Shown here piece after piece: positions 43,201 through 52,200 of a stretch of 64,000 nt of DNA. Positions within the stretch are counted from its first letter, which is position 1. Every line of letters begins with the position of its first letter. Under the pieces are notes generated by a model, which ran no database searches, was not told the DNA's origin, and was given only the letters and a program-made list of their open reading frames with translations. The translations under genes were made by a program, and so were the position numbers. The DNA is from Notospermus geniculatus (Eukaryota > Nemertea > Pilidiophora > Heteronemertea > Lineidae), in assembly GCA_002633025.1 (NCBI GenBank), contig NMRB01000026.1:850480-914479 (forward strand). Direction: 5' to 3'.

Positions 43201-45001
43201 TTGATCTACTGCTGTTTACCTGTTACGAAGTACATTTCAGCTATTGAAATGTGAGGGTTCACCAAGGCCATTAACACTTTCCTCAAATGCACCATACCAG
43301 GGGTTTTTCTGTGCAGTCTCACATTAAAGTCAAGCGTTTTAAAGTTTCCTACAGTCTGAACTACAAAGTTTTATTATACTTCACGGCCACAGAAGTTGGA
43401 TTTGGATGTGAACACCGTCGTTGTCTGTGTTTCCANNNNNNNNNNNNNNNNNNNNNNNNNNNATCCCCATTAAAAAGTCAAAATGTATGTTTTTGACCAA
43501 GAATTCTATCAAATTTATCCCCTCCTCAAAAAAATTCCTGGTAAAGTGCTTTTCAGAATGTCCAGTCATTTTTGCACTCATTTGACCTTGCAATGGAACC
43601 TAACCACAAGCCACAAATTGACCAGTTACGTGTGCATGCCAATAAACGGCTGACCGACTTCTAATAGGACCTTGTTCAGGTCTATACTCTGATTCCAGAT
43701 AATCATGCAATCATGCACACGTCTTAACTGCACTTTAGAAACACTGATTATGTATGGTATTCAATGAGGGAATAAGGAATCCCAAATGAGCATCAAACAC
43801 CAGCACATCTGAACAGAATTCTTCAGTAAGGAAAAATACTTACAGTAAACTGTTACTCTAGTGTCCGCGTGCAGATTTGGTTGGGACGTCACTCGACACT
43901 GAAATAAGGCTTTGTTGTCACCAGAGGCGGCTCTCACTTTCAATGAACTTCTCCGTTTCTTCCCTCCATACTCTGCGACTTCGTCTTCATGACTCACCAC
44001 TCGTTCATCCAAAAATTCCCATTTATATCTTCTCTCCCACACACGTCTTTCTCTCTTCCTAAGAAACTGTATATTTGCCACTGGGTTTGCGCTGTCCGTT
44101 TCACAAAAAATTGTAATCAGATCACCTTGGTGAACTGGCTTCGTTGGCTTCTGAACCACGGTTATTGTTGATGGAGAAACTGAAAACGACAAAGTCAATG
44201 AAACACATATAACCATAATCTTTCAACACATTTACGATTCAAAAACATTTTGGGTTTATAGTCTGATATCAACAATGGTAGAGGTGTCATCCGACTTTAC
44301 ACTTTAACCCCAGTCTATTCTGAAACCTTTCAGTAGAACTCAGATGAGCTGCTCATTCAACGCTACAATCTGAGCACTTCCGACCGCGGTACCCAATTAT
44401 ACACCTGGGTGGAGTGAGGCCAGTGAGGCAAAGAGACTTACCGCCACAGTGGGATTCGAACCTGGGACCCTCTGACCACTGGTCGGAGACCTGAACCACT
44501 ACACCACTGTGGCTCCAACAATTCAACAAACATGTATTGAGCAGAGAGCAAGAACCAAGCACTGCATAACTGGCTCTTTGTCCAGTATTGGTGATACAGT
44601 GTTATGCAGGAGGAAACCAGAGCCCCAAGTGAAAATTAACATGCCCTATCGACAGCACACTGTTTACGGTCAAGAGAATCATTGTGATGACTTACAGTGG
44701 ACGGTAATGGTAACATCTTTCTTCACGTCTGCCCGGTCGTTTAATCGACACTCAAACTTGGCTTGGTTATCTTCTTTATCTGCTGTGAACTGGATCTGGC
44801 TTGTGTAGATGATCCCTCCGTTGTTGGAAACAGGTTGGTTGCTATTTCTACCCAAGTTAATCTCCTTCCCCTCCTTGTACCAGGTTATCACCTCAGGAGA
44901 TCCAGAGTTACTGCTGTCTGTCTCACACTTGATGGTCACCCAGGATCCTGCACGGATGGCCTGGCGTGGTTTGCTGGCCATCCTCACTTCAGTGGCTGAC
45001 C
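34038..45001 (-). CDS. Ig/FN3 transmembrane receptor, block A (5' end not visible)
   Basis: The minus-strand exons, in order, are 45001-44696, 44179-43844, 42974-42663, 42107-41784, 40941-40678, 40302-40009 (six Ig domains), 39537-39244 (FN3), 38557-38174 (FN3-like plus TM), 37854-37836 (19-nt microexon), 37398-37349, 36699-36631, 36106-36002, 35568-35452, 34984-34656 and 34235-34038 (tail, ending in a TAG stop). The phases agree at all junctions and give about 1132 residues. Ig exons are all phase 1-1. The tail carries nine YAxV/L-type tyrosine motifs and a proline-rich SH3-type stretch. The architecture recalls nephrin-type Ig-CAMs and ITIM receptors, but I do not recognise a named orthologue. 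No signal-peptide exon is visible between 45002 and block B. Confidence 0.86.
34656..34984 (-). CDS. Block A tail exon with tandem YAEV repeats
   Basis: The exon contains two full 87-bp (29-residue) repeats that each begin VYAEVDRSKKGVKLPAAGKK, then a third VYAEV, a proline-rich KPKKPPHVAPKPPKK, then VYANV and LYAND, which fit the YxN Grb2-SH2 pattern. It either splices at AG|gtgggt into the terminal exon (phase 0) or reads on five codons (EVGLR) to a TAG stop. Both ends are possible from sequence. Confidence 0.85.
35452..36106 (-). CDS. Block A tail exons with YAVV, YAEV and YAEV motifs
   Basis: There are two exons, 36106-36002 (GGATYAVVKKKGTRVPLVE) and 35568-35452 (GGAVYAEVNKKRKPQKGGEY, then AEVDVKKKTPKKNG). 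Both are phase 1-1, so each can be added or skipped in frame. The donor of the first is gttggt, which is weak. Block B has close copies of both. Confidence 0.8.
35906..35909. other. Assembly gap in poly-C
   Basis: Four N inside a C homopolymer of more than 30 bases. Other gaps are at 15874-15895 (22 N), 43436-43462 (27 N) and 54752 (1 N). None lies in a called exon. Confidence 0.95.
36631..37854 (-). CDS. Block A juxtamembrane tail exons including a 19-nt microexon
   Basis: The exons are 37854-37836 (19 nt, adding NGSLS), 37398-37349 (50 nt, RNKHKESSSNKPEPSDG) and 36699-36631 (69 nt, DFALQAASGKVPKESV). The junction phases are 1/2, 2/1 and 1/1. All three, including the microexon, are conserved in block B at 49213-49231, 48725-48774 and 48107-48175. 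Confidence 0.75.
37937..37970. repeat. (CA)n microsatellite, block A
   Basis: An imperfect CA run in the intron between the TM exon and the microexon; the block B equivalent is at about 49313-49354 and is longer with some CG steps. Confidence 0.85.
38001..38158. mobile_element. MITE with TATGCCCGCTGTACACGA ends, block A copy
   Basis: The inverted arms are TGCCCGCTGTACACGAGCAA and GATCGTGTACAGCGGGCA. It lies 15 bp from the donor of the TM exon. The same element is in block B (49388-49542), so it was there before the duplication. Confidence 0.8.
38174..38557 (-). CDS. Block A FN3-like domain and transmembrane helix
   Basis: The exon starts AVPVVYPVVKREDNLVTMTW, runs through a beta-rich FN3-like domain with two Cys (KFCPKDGGSCGYHVV), and ends in a Gly-rich helix (GGGIGGGLLLLVLIGVVMVV) followed by the stop-transfer YRRRKG. 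This makes a type I membrane protein with the Ig domains outside. Confidence 0.88.
39244..39537 (-). CDS. Block A fibronectin type III domain
   Basis: This phase 1-1 exon reads PPSTPCCLRILNITAVSVTL, GFAGGTPQTFTIDRG and NTTYTFRVKAVNADSSSPYG. The FAGG-PQTF strand and the YTFRVKAVN motif are typical of FN3 domains, as in nephrin-like proteins. Confidence 0.9.
40009..40302 (-). CDS. Block A Ig domain T (membrane-proximal Ig)
   Basis: The exon encodes an I-set-like domain: WNPSQPETFTITSRIGFAVK, NVTWFRHGREI, YTLGKNSIEDKDYGNYTVDV. It has the DxGxY-type motif (EDKDYGNYTV) and Trp, but the two core Cys are replaced (Val/Leu region and Val). The phase is 1-1. The block B copy is 51367-51660. Confidence 0.82.
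40678..40941 (-). CDS. Block A Ig domain D
   Basis: The exon reads PPRVELSSHPKPVKEGDNLT, LTCVAYNGNPPTYNYSWYYN, IGTYACGAVNYLPNGYKNAS. It has both core Cys, Trp and the GTYAC motif. The phase is 1-1. Confidence 0.9.
41784..42107 (-). CDS. Block A Ig domain Q2
   Basis: The exon reads STIMMVQKPMKPVHQGDLIT, IVCETDSANPVANIWFLRKR, ALFRCQVTYQANLHEDTRVT. The C-ETDSANP motif and the two Cys mark an Ig domain like those of nephrin/kirre-type proteins. The donor is gttagt, whereas both homologous copies have gtaagt. Confidence 0.88.
42663..42974 (-). CDS. Block A Ig domain V (mosaic)
   Basis: The exon reads PPDGIHLSETSITVRERESK, TITCRTTSSSNPAVSVSVKK, GAQYICTFTYDSTTTFRKNA. Core Cys are present, but the usual Trp position is Val (AVSVSV). 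The N-terminal part and the flanking intron resemble block B exon 56537-56863, while the C-terminal part resembles 53886-54197. Confidence 0.86.
43132..43323. mobile_element. MITE family GAGGCGGTCTAGG, copy 4
   Basis: This copy lies in the intron between Ig domains Q1 and V of block A. The left end is intact and the right end degenerate. It is absent from block B. Confidence 0.75.
43844..44179 (-). CDS. Block A Ig domain Q1
   Basis: The exon reads PSTITVVQKPTKPVHQGDLI, TIFCETDSANPVANIQFLRK, ALFQCRVTSQPNLHADTRVT, and is a paralogue of exons 41784-42107 and 53016-53339. It has an insertion of a few residues (RRVWERRYKWEFL). Donor gtaagt; phase 1-1. Confidence 0.86.
44240..44517 (-). mobile_element. 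tRNA-derived SINE, family 3, block A copy
   Basis: On the minus strand the head reads CCACAGTGGTGTAGTGGTTC with B box CAGGTTCGAATCCCACTG; the body follows to about 44240. The reverse-oriented relative is at 61556-61806. Confidence 0.7.
44696..45001 (-). CDS. Block A Ig domain S3, most 5' visible exon of the block
   Basis: The exon reads SATEVRMASKPRQAIRAGSW, VTIKCETDSSNSGSPEVITW, AKFECRLNDRADVKKDVTIT. It is phase 1-1 and therefore needs an upstream exon. None with a signal peptide is visible before the tail exons of block B at 45830, so the source of its 5' end is open. Confidence 0.86.
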
Positions 45002-45119
45002 CTGAAAGTCGTTCAAATGAAATGGTCCATGGACCATGTGCTCACCGGGTTGGACATAATAGTCCAATGACAGAGGGAGGTACATATCAGTTATGAGCAA
45101 TCTCGTTCAAGTCATTCCC

Positions 45120-45570
45120 AGGTAGGACTTTGATGATTTTTGGGTTATGCAACCTGGCGGCCCTACAGTGGATGTCCGATCGGGCCAGAACTTCACATGC
45201 ACATAAAGGTCATCTGCAGGGGACCACATAGCACACTGGAGCGCTTTCGGTCAAGTCGTTCCTGAGTTACAGCACTTTGATGATTTTCGGGTTATGCCAC
45301 CTGGCGGCCATATTGGATGTCCGATCAGGCCGAAACTTCACATGGACATAAAGGCCATCTGCAGGGGGCAACATAGCACATTGGAGCGCTTTGGGTTAAG
45401 GCGTTGCGTTCCTGAGTTACAGCACTTTGATGATTTTTGGGTTACGCCACCTGGTGGCCATGTTTGAAGTCAAATCAGGCCGAAAGACATGCATGTAAAG
45501 GTCATCTAGATGGAGGTAAATATCAAGTTTGAGCACTCTGTGTCAAGCCGTTCCCGAGTAATAGCACTTA
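45120..45570. repeat. About 148-bp tandem repeat, three to four units
   Basis: Units starting CTTTGATGATTTTTGGGTTA recur at 45128, 45275 and 45425, with a degenerate fourth near 45560. They fill most of the gap between block A's first Ig exon and block B's tail. Confidence 0.75.
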
Positions 45571-45829
45571 CTTGATTTAATTTTCGGCAAAATCTGATTC
45601 TTGACTTTGTCTCTAGGGGGCCAAACTGCTTCAAGCCAAGCGGGCACAGTGCCATTGGCACTATTTTTCACCATAGACTGAAAAAACTGCAGGGAGAGCT
45701 CTAATGTATTTAGATAGAGCATAGTATATTTTACACTACACTGACGTCGTGCACTCCAAAACCCACCTAGTGGAGGATCGTGGTACCGATCTAAGGTACG
45801 GGTAAAGAAACCACCTAACGAAAACCCAC

Positions 45830-46245
45830 CTCCTTTGGCTGTCGGTATTCAGCCGTATCATTGGCGTACAAGTTCTCCTCCCCACCAACATTAGCATAAA
45901 CCGCCACCTCATCCGAGCCCTTTTTGGGGGGTTTCGGAGCAACATGTGGTGGTTTCTTGGGTTTGACTACCTCGGCGTACACGTCCCCCACTGCCTTGTT
46001 ACTTGCAGGCTTCTTTCCAGTAGCCGGTAACTTTACTCCCTTCTTAGATCTGTCAACCTCGGCGTACACGTCCCCCACTGCCTTGTTATCTGCAGGCTTC
46101 TTTCCAGCAGCCGGTAACTTTACTCCTTTCTTAGATCTGTCAACCTCGGCGTACACGTCCCCCACTGCCTTATTATCTGCAGGCTTCTTTCCAGCAGCCG
46201 GTAACTTTACTCCTTTCTTAGATCTGTCAACCTCGGCATAGACAC
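45830..46245 (-). CDS. Block B tail exon with three 87-bp YAEV repeats
   Basis: This exon is equivalent to 34656-34984 but exactly 87 bp longer, with three VYAEVDRSKKGVKLPA repeats, then VYAEV, the proline-rich stretch, VYANV and LYAND. It could splice at AG|gtgggt, but no equivalent of the block A terminal exon lies downstream. Read-through gives EVGFR and a TAG stop, so this is the likely end of the block B protein. Confidence 0.85.
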
Positions 46246-49200
46246 CTGAAAAAAAATTGGATGTCACTAGCTGCCTGTGCAGACTCAGTGTTCTCCACAG
46301 GATTTCCTAAAGGTAGGGTGGTACCCTTGAAATTCCAGGATTTCCCATTACTTTGCAAATTAAGATAGGGTGGTCACCAATTTAAGGTAGGGGGTGTAAT
46401 AGAAAACCATTACAAAGCTGGGCTGCAAGGCAGGGTGGCTACTTCTAAGGTAGGGTGGTAAAATGCCAAGATAGGGTGGGTGGCCACCATAACAAAAGCC
46501 ATGTGGAGAGCACTGAGAATGTGCCTGAGGCAGTTTCAAGCTGAACTGAGGCTGGTATACGTGCAAGTGAGGGGTGAATCCCATTGAAGATGGAATGCAA
46601 GGCCACTCAAAGTCGACTCGGAAAAAAGGGACTAATTTCATAACTCTATTCAGCAGTTAGGAGCTAAGACTGATATAGAAAGGGTGAAAATCTCTTGGAT
46701 TCTATGGGCGACAACATCGAAGGAAAAATACCAAAGTTGTCAATCTTACAGGAAGTTTCCGCCGCCCCTTTTTTCTCAGGTGTCTTCTTCTTTATATCCA
46801 CCTCTGCGTATTCACCGCCTTTCTGAGGTTTGCGTTTCTTGTTCACCTCAGCATAGACAGCGCCACCTGGAAATTGATAAGTGTTTTGAGACGTGACCGA
46901 ATCACATACGGTACTGATTTTGATGTGTGATGGACTCTCTTCTACTCTATGCAGACTTGAAGTTAGCTTAGAGCCTTTAGTTGGGCAAGTCGTGTGGTCG
47001 AGGGCATAAACCTGAACTTCTATTGCAATGTACGGGCGTCCCCAGGGGGTTGGGGGGGGGCGAACAACTCCCTATTTGGCAAACAGTGCCCTCTCATTCA
47101 AAGCAAACGTCAGCAGAAAATGCCCCAGAACGCGTCTCAGAGCTTCTAGATTTTGAAATCTTCCTGGGGAGGCCCCCCGACCCTCCTTGGGCGGTGTTTT
47201 GTGTGGGCTGGTGGGGATACGTCCCACCTTTAAAAATCCGACCGCCTTCAGAAAACCTGGGAAAGCCCACGCAATGTCTAACTCTTCATTCTGTAGAAAA
47301 TAACACCACCAACCTTGGCCAGGCGGCCCAGAACCCTGCCCCACATTCTCCTCCTTCCCACTTGTTTCGACAAGCGGTACCCTGGTTCCCTTTTTCTTGA
47401 CAACTGCATATGTGGCGCCACCTAAAATGAATACAAACACCAATCATGATCAAACTCCTCAAAGCGCCACCTAATCTCCTAGACAGCCTCCCCACGGGCA
47501 TTTGGATAATATGCTCATTAAGCCACTCTCACACGTGCGACAGTTGGCCTGCGTTTAATTGCGATAGACAATCGCAGGTGTACTGTCGCAAATTAACGCA
47601 AACTATCGCAGACCTTGCGATAATATTGCAGGCAATCGCATATAATCTTGAAATTTTGGAAATGTTCAAAAAATTTAACCTTGTCGCAACTTACCACAAA
47701 GCAACCGCAGATTGTCGCAAAATATCGCACAATGTCGCAAAAAAATCATTTATAACCCCAAATTATCGGTGTCGACTGCAGACAGACAACCCGTATTGTC
47801 CCAAGATTGTCGCAGCTACAATCGCAGATTGTCGCAAACAACCGCAAGTGAACGCCAAAAAACACTGATTATCGTTAAGTTTACGACAATTCTGTGATAC
47901 GTCTGCCACAAATCTGCGATAATTTCTGCGATTGTTTGCGTAACGTAGAAAAATACAATCGCACGCAAATTGTCGCAAGTGTGAGAGCGGCTTTACATCG
48001 TCTATGGTGTGGTGTGTCTTCGCAAGAGATGACTCAGATCTCGTCAGGCCTGATTCTTGCTGGGATTATTTCATGGAGGCTGATACATTAAAGAAAAGTA
48101 GCTGACCTTGTGGCTCGGATGCTGACTTCACAGATTCTTTTGGTACTTTGCCTGATGCGGCCTGCAGAGCAAAATCTGGAGGAAAGAAAATTAGAAAACT
48201 GTGGAACGTAATTTTGGGGAACAAAACCTCGACAAAGAGGAGACCCCTCTTAGAGTCATTTATGCACAGATAAATTCTGGGGATCAATTTATCATATGTC
48301 GCCCCACTATGGCGGGAAAATGGAACTAGGCCAAATCTTAATCTTGTCCCTAGGTGTATGTAGTTACACTTTGTTACACAGTTACAGTTATTGTTTGATG
48401 AGTAGCTATAATGCCCTAAGTGGGCGCTTGCACTCCTTAGATAATTTTTTTTTTTTTTTAGTTACACTCTCATATGTGACCCAATCTAGCAAAGGTCGGT
48501 GCATGTCGTAACCGAGGCAGGGGTTAATACATGTAGCCTTACAACACAATAGCTGAAATGTACATCTCTGCAGGTTTAGGATAGTAGGCTAGTGGACAGC
48601 ATTGATAATACATGTAAACTGATGACCAATGATGATCACATATTGCAGGCCTTTAATAAGAACATTGTTGAATGTGGCTCATCATGCAGCCTGTCAATAG
48701 ATAGTGAAAATGTTGGTTTCTCACCATCGGCTGGTTCAAGTTTATTTGAACCTGATTCCTTGTGTTTATTCCCACTAGAGCATACAGAGAAAAATAAGTC
48801 AAAAAGGGATGGAACTGAAAACCTCCAAACATGTGACACAATTTTTACAGTTTTCTCCCATGGTGTAGTCTTGGAAGGAGAAGTTATATTTCACAGAAAT
48901 GTACGTTAGATATTCCTTTTTGTACTACTTGTTGGACAACTATTAGATCTTCACACCTGGCTCTAGGTTTGGTACATAACCCCCGACCGCACCCTGACCC
49001 CACCACCACATCACATCACAGAGCTGGTCAGAATGGGGATCATAACCACAATAGAGGGCAGCACTTCGAAGCTCGGTCCTATACAATGGATGCCCATTGT
49101 GTGGGAAATTGATCAGGACCAGGATGTCACTTTCATTTCAACAGTTTTAACCACTAGTGACACCTATTGAGGCAGTGGGTTATGGTTGCCATTTACCGGT

Positions 49201-52200
49201 AAGTATACTTACAAGGATAGAGATCCATTTCCTGCAATACAAAGAAAATGAATATCATTACTGTTACAATTTGCAGTATTTGGAGGCTCTTACCACTGTT
49301 CATCATCCCCCCCCACACACACGCGCGCACACGCCCACACACACACACACACCTCACCATTACCAGAAGCCCAAAAGCATCAAAACTTATGCCCGCTGTA
49401 CACGAGCAAATTTTTCATCCAATTTTTTTGAAATTCAGATTTCGGGCCTATTGGGGCTTCAATGTATAAACTCGCATGTAGGCCTTTATTGAGGATATTC
49501 AGGAAATTGGATGAAAAATTTGATCGTGTACAGTGGGCATTAGCAACATATCCTCACCTTTTCCCAGAAGTCCCTTCCTGCGTCGATACACGACCACCAC
49601 CACGACAACGCCAATCAACACCAGCAGCAGCAAGCTGCCAATACCGCCACCCACCGCTGCGAGATTCATAGGTGGCGCTGCAACATAGACCTCTGCTGAC
49701 ACGAACACTTGGTCTTCACCGTCATAAATTTCGAGAAAGTACTTGTATTCCCTGCCGTCCCTGACAGTGAAGCTACTCTCCAGTTTTTCTATGTTTTTGA
49801 CAATGTGATACCCACAGCTTCCTCCATCCTTGGGACAAAACTTGATCCGCATCTTGGAAAAGGTTTTGGGGAGTTTAGGCCACGTCATCGTCACCAGGTT
49901 GTCTTCACGCTTCACAACAGGGTAGACAACTGGCACAGCTGAAAGAACTCTTAAAGTTAAAGCTCCTGACACTTAAAGGGGCACTCACCCTGGCAAATTG
50001 GTCTTTTGGGTATGTACTGTAGAAAGGAAGGTTCAAAACTGAGTGCAGGTTGATTTAAGTTCAGGCTCCTGTACATCTCAAATGATGGACATCCAGAGGT
50101 TCAGGTGTCTCACTGGCTTTGCCGCAGTCTATCTCACTTCAGCACTTAGGCCCTGCTCTAAACAGGCGATGATCTACAGGGGTCGCCCGCCTCCCCTTTT
50201 GCTGACAAATCTGTAAAATTGCCCATGTAATTCTGAAATATGTGAGCCGCTCTGGCAAAACCAGATGCTTGTCACTCAGAAGTTGAGCCTCAATGAACTA
50301 AGATGACACCAGGAGAGAATGGAAGAAATAGATTCTGTCAAGAGTTCATCATAGACAGACAATATTGAAACTGACAAACATTTGGTTTCAACCTGGTTTT
50401 GCCAGAGCGGCTCACATACCGGTACATGTATTTGGCGCAAATTTCAATGTTCCTAGCACAGGGCGCCCTCTCTTTTTCCAACTCCTGGATCTGCCCCTGC
50501 TAAAACTGTGGCAGGTTATCTTGAGCAGGAGCAAGAATCACGGAATTAAAACTAAATATGTTCCATGTACATTTCCTTGGTGAAATCAAACAATCACTCA
50601 CCTTCCGTTGTGACTTCAAGGACGTCGCCATACGGACTTGATGAATCGGCGTTCACAGATTTCACCCGAAACGTGTACGTTGTGTTCCCTTCCAACTTGA
50701 CAATCTTCTTAATGACATCCCGTCCATAACCTGGGTCCGTGATCCCCGCAGCAGCCTCAGTCCAGTCGTCAGAGAGTCCACGATCAATTGTAAACGTTTG
50801 AGGTGTTCCACCGGCGAAACCACTCTTGAAGGTCAAGGTCACGGAAACTGCAGTGATGTTCAGGATTCTGAGACAACACGGAGTGGAAGGGGGTCCTGTG
50901 GGAAAAAGATTTTATCAAACCTTTTTATGAAAATATTGGAACACTTGTGATGCAGACAACCCCACGACAGTGACTTCGAAGACATTGCATCAGAGTCGAT
51001 CATTGCTGAATCATGGATTGCGTCATATCACCCAGTTTCAGATCGAGGTTGTGGTTGCGATTTCGGTGGAAGTGTGCAGATCTGCTAATTCGAGAATCGT
51101 CTATACAGGACAGGTTTTTCTCTGGGTGTCTCTAGTTTCTTCACACATGTCATGTGCTTGCTTAAAGGCCCGTTGCCCCAGGTGCATGTGTTTGGTATGG
51201 CCAGGGTTTAAAGACACGTTGGCTATACTACACCGAGACGCCATCACCGCTGCCAGACACCAAAAGATGCTGGCAGACGCCCGGACACTCTTGGGTGTCC
51301 GGCCGTGTCTCCCGGCATCCACAACAAATTAATGGTACAGCGGTGAGAGGTGGATGATATACTCACCAGTTCTCTGCAGGTGAAAATAAAACGTGGAAAC
51401 GCCGATGCTATTTTTGACATCAACGGTATAATTTCCATAATCTTTATCCTCGATAGAATTCTTGCCCAATGTGTATGTTCCGTCATTTACTTTGGTTTGG
51501 ACGAAGTTGTCAGCGAGAGTTATCTCTCCGCCATGTCTGAACCACGTGACGTTGATTGGGGTAGGGTTTACAACCACGTGAAGGGTAAGTTTGACAGCGA
51601 AGCCGATTCTACTGGTGATGGTGAAGGTCTCGGGTTGGAGAGGGTTCCACTTGGCTGTGTCTAAAAAGTCAGTAAAGCAGATGGACTGATGAGTTGTTTA
51701 ACAAAAGCCAAGTTAAAGAAATAGATGCAAGGTTCAACATCCCGAGGGGGATGCAAATGACTGCAAAGAATCGGCCATATTGGCCATCAAATGGCCGGTG
51801 ACGATGTCAAAACTGTCAGTGTCAAATCATGACATTTTGACGTCAAAATCTATGTGTTGATGCTGTGTTTATGCCGTGACGTCGTGTGATGTTTCGACAA
51901 CCAATATGTGTCGTCATGTGACATCATGTGAAGAACCTCCATCGCACATGTGGAGTCTGGACATTTCTAAATTCCAAACATTCAAATGCCCAAAATCTCA
52001 TGTCATTCAGATTATGTGCAACTTGCATGAGAAATGAGCAAACTAGTACTTACACAAAATGTCAATGAACTTGCTGGCATTCTTGTAACCATGAGGCAAA
52101 TAATTAACAGCTCGGCAAGCGTATGTTCCAATCTGGGTGTACTTTATCCCTTTTATTGTGTAGTCCCTTCTTCCCTCATGAGGAACTTTCAGATTGTTAT

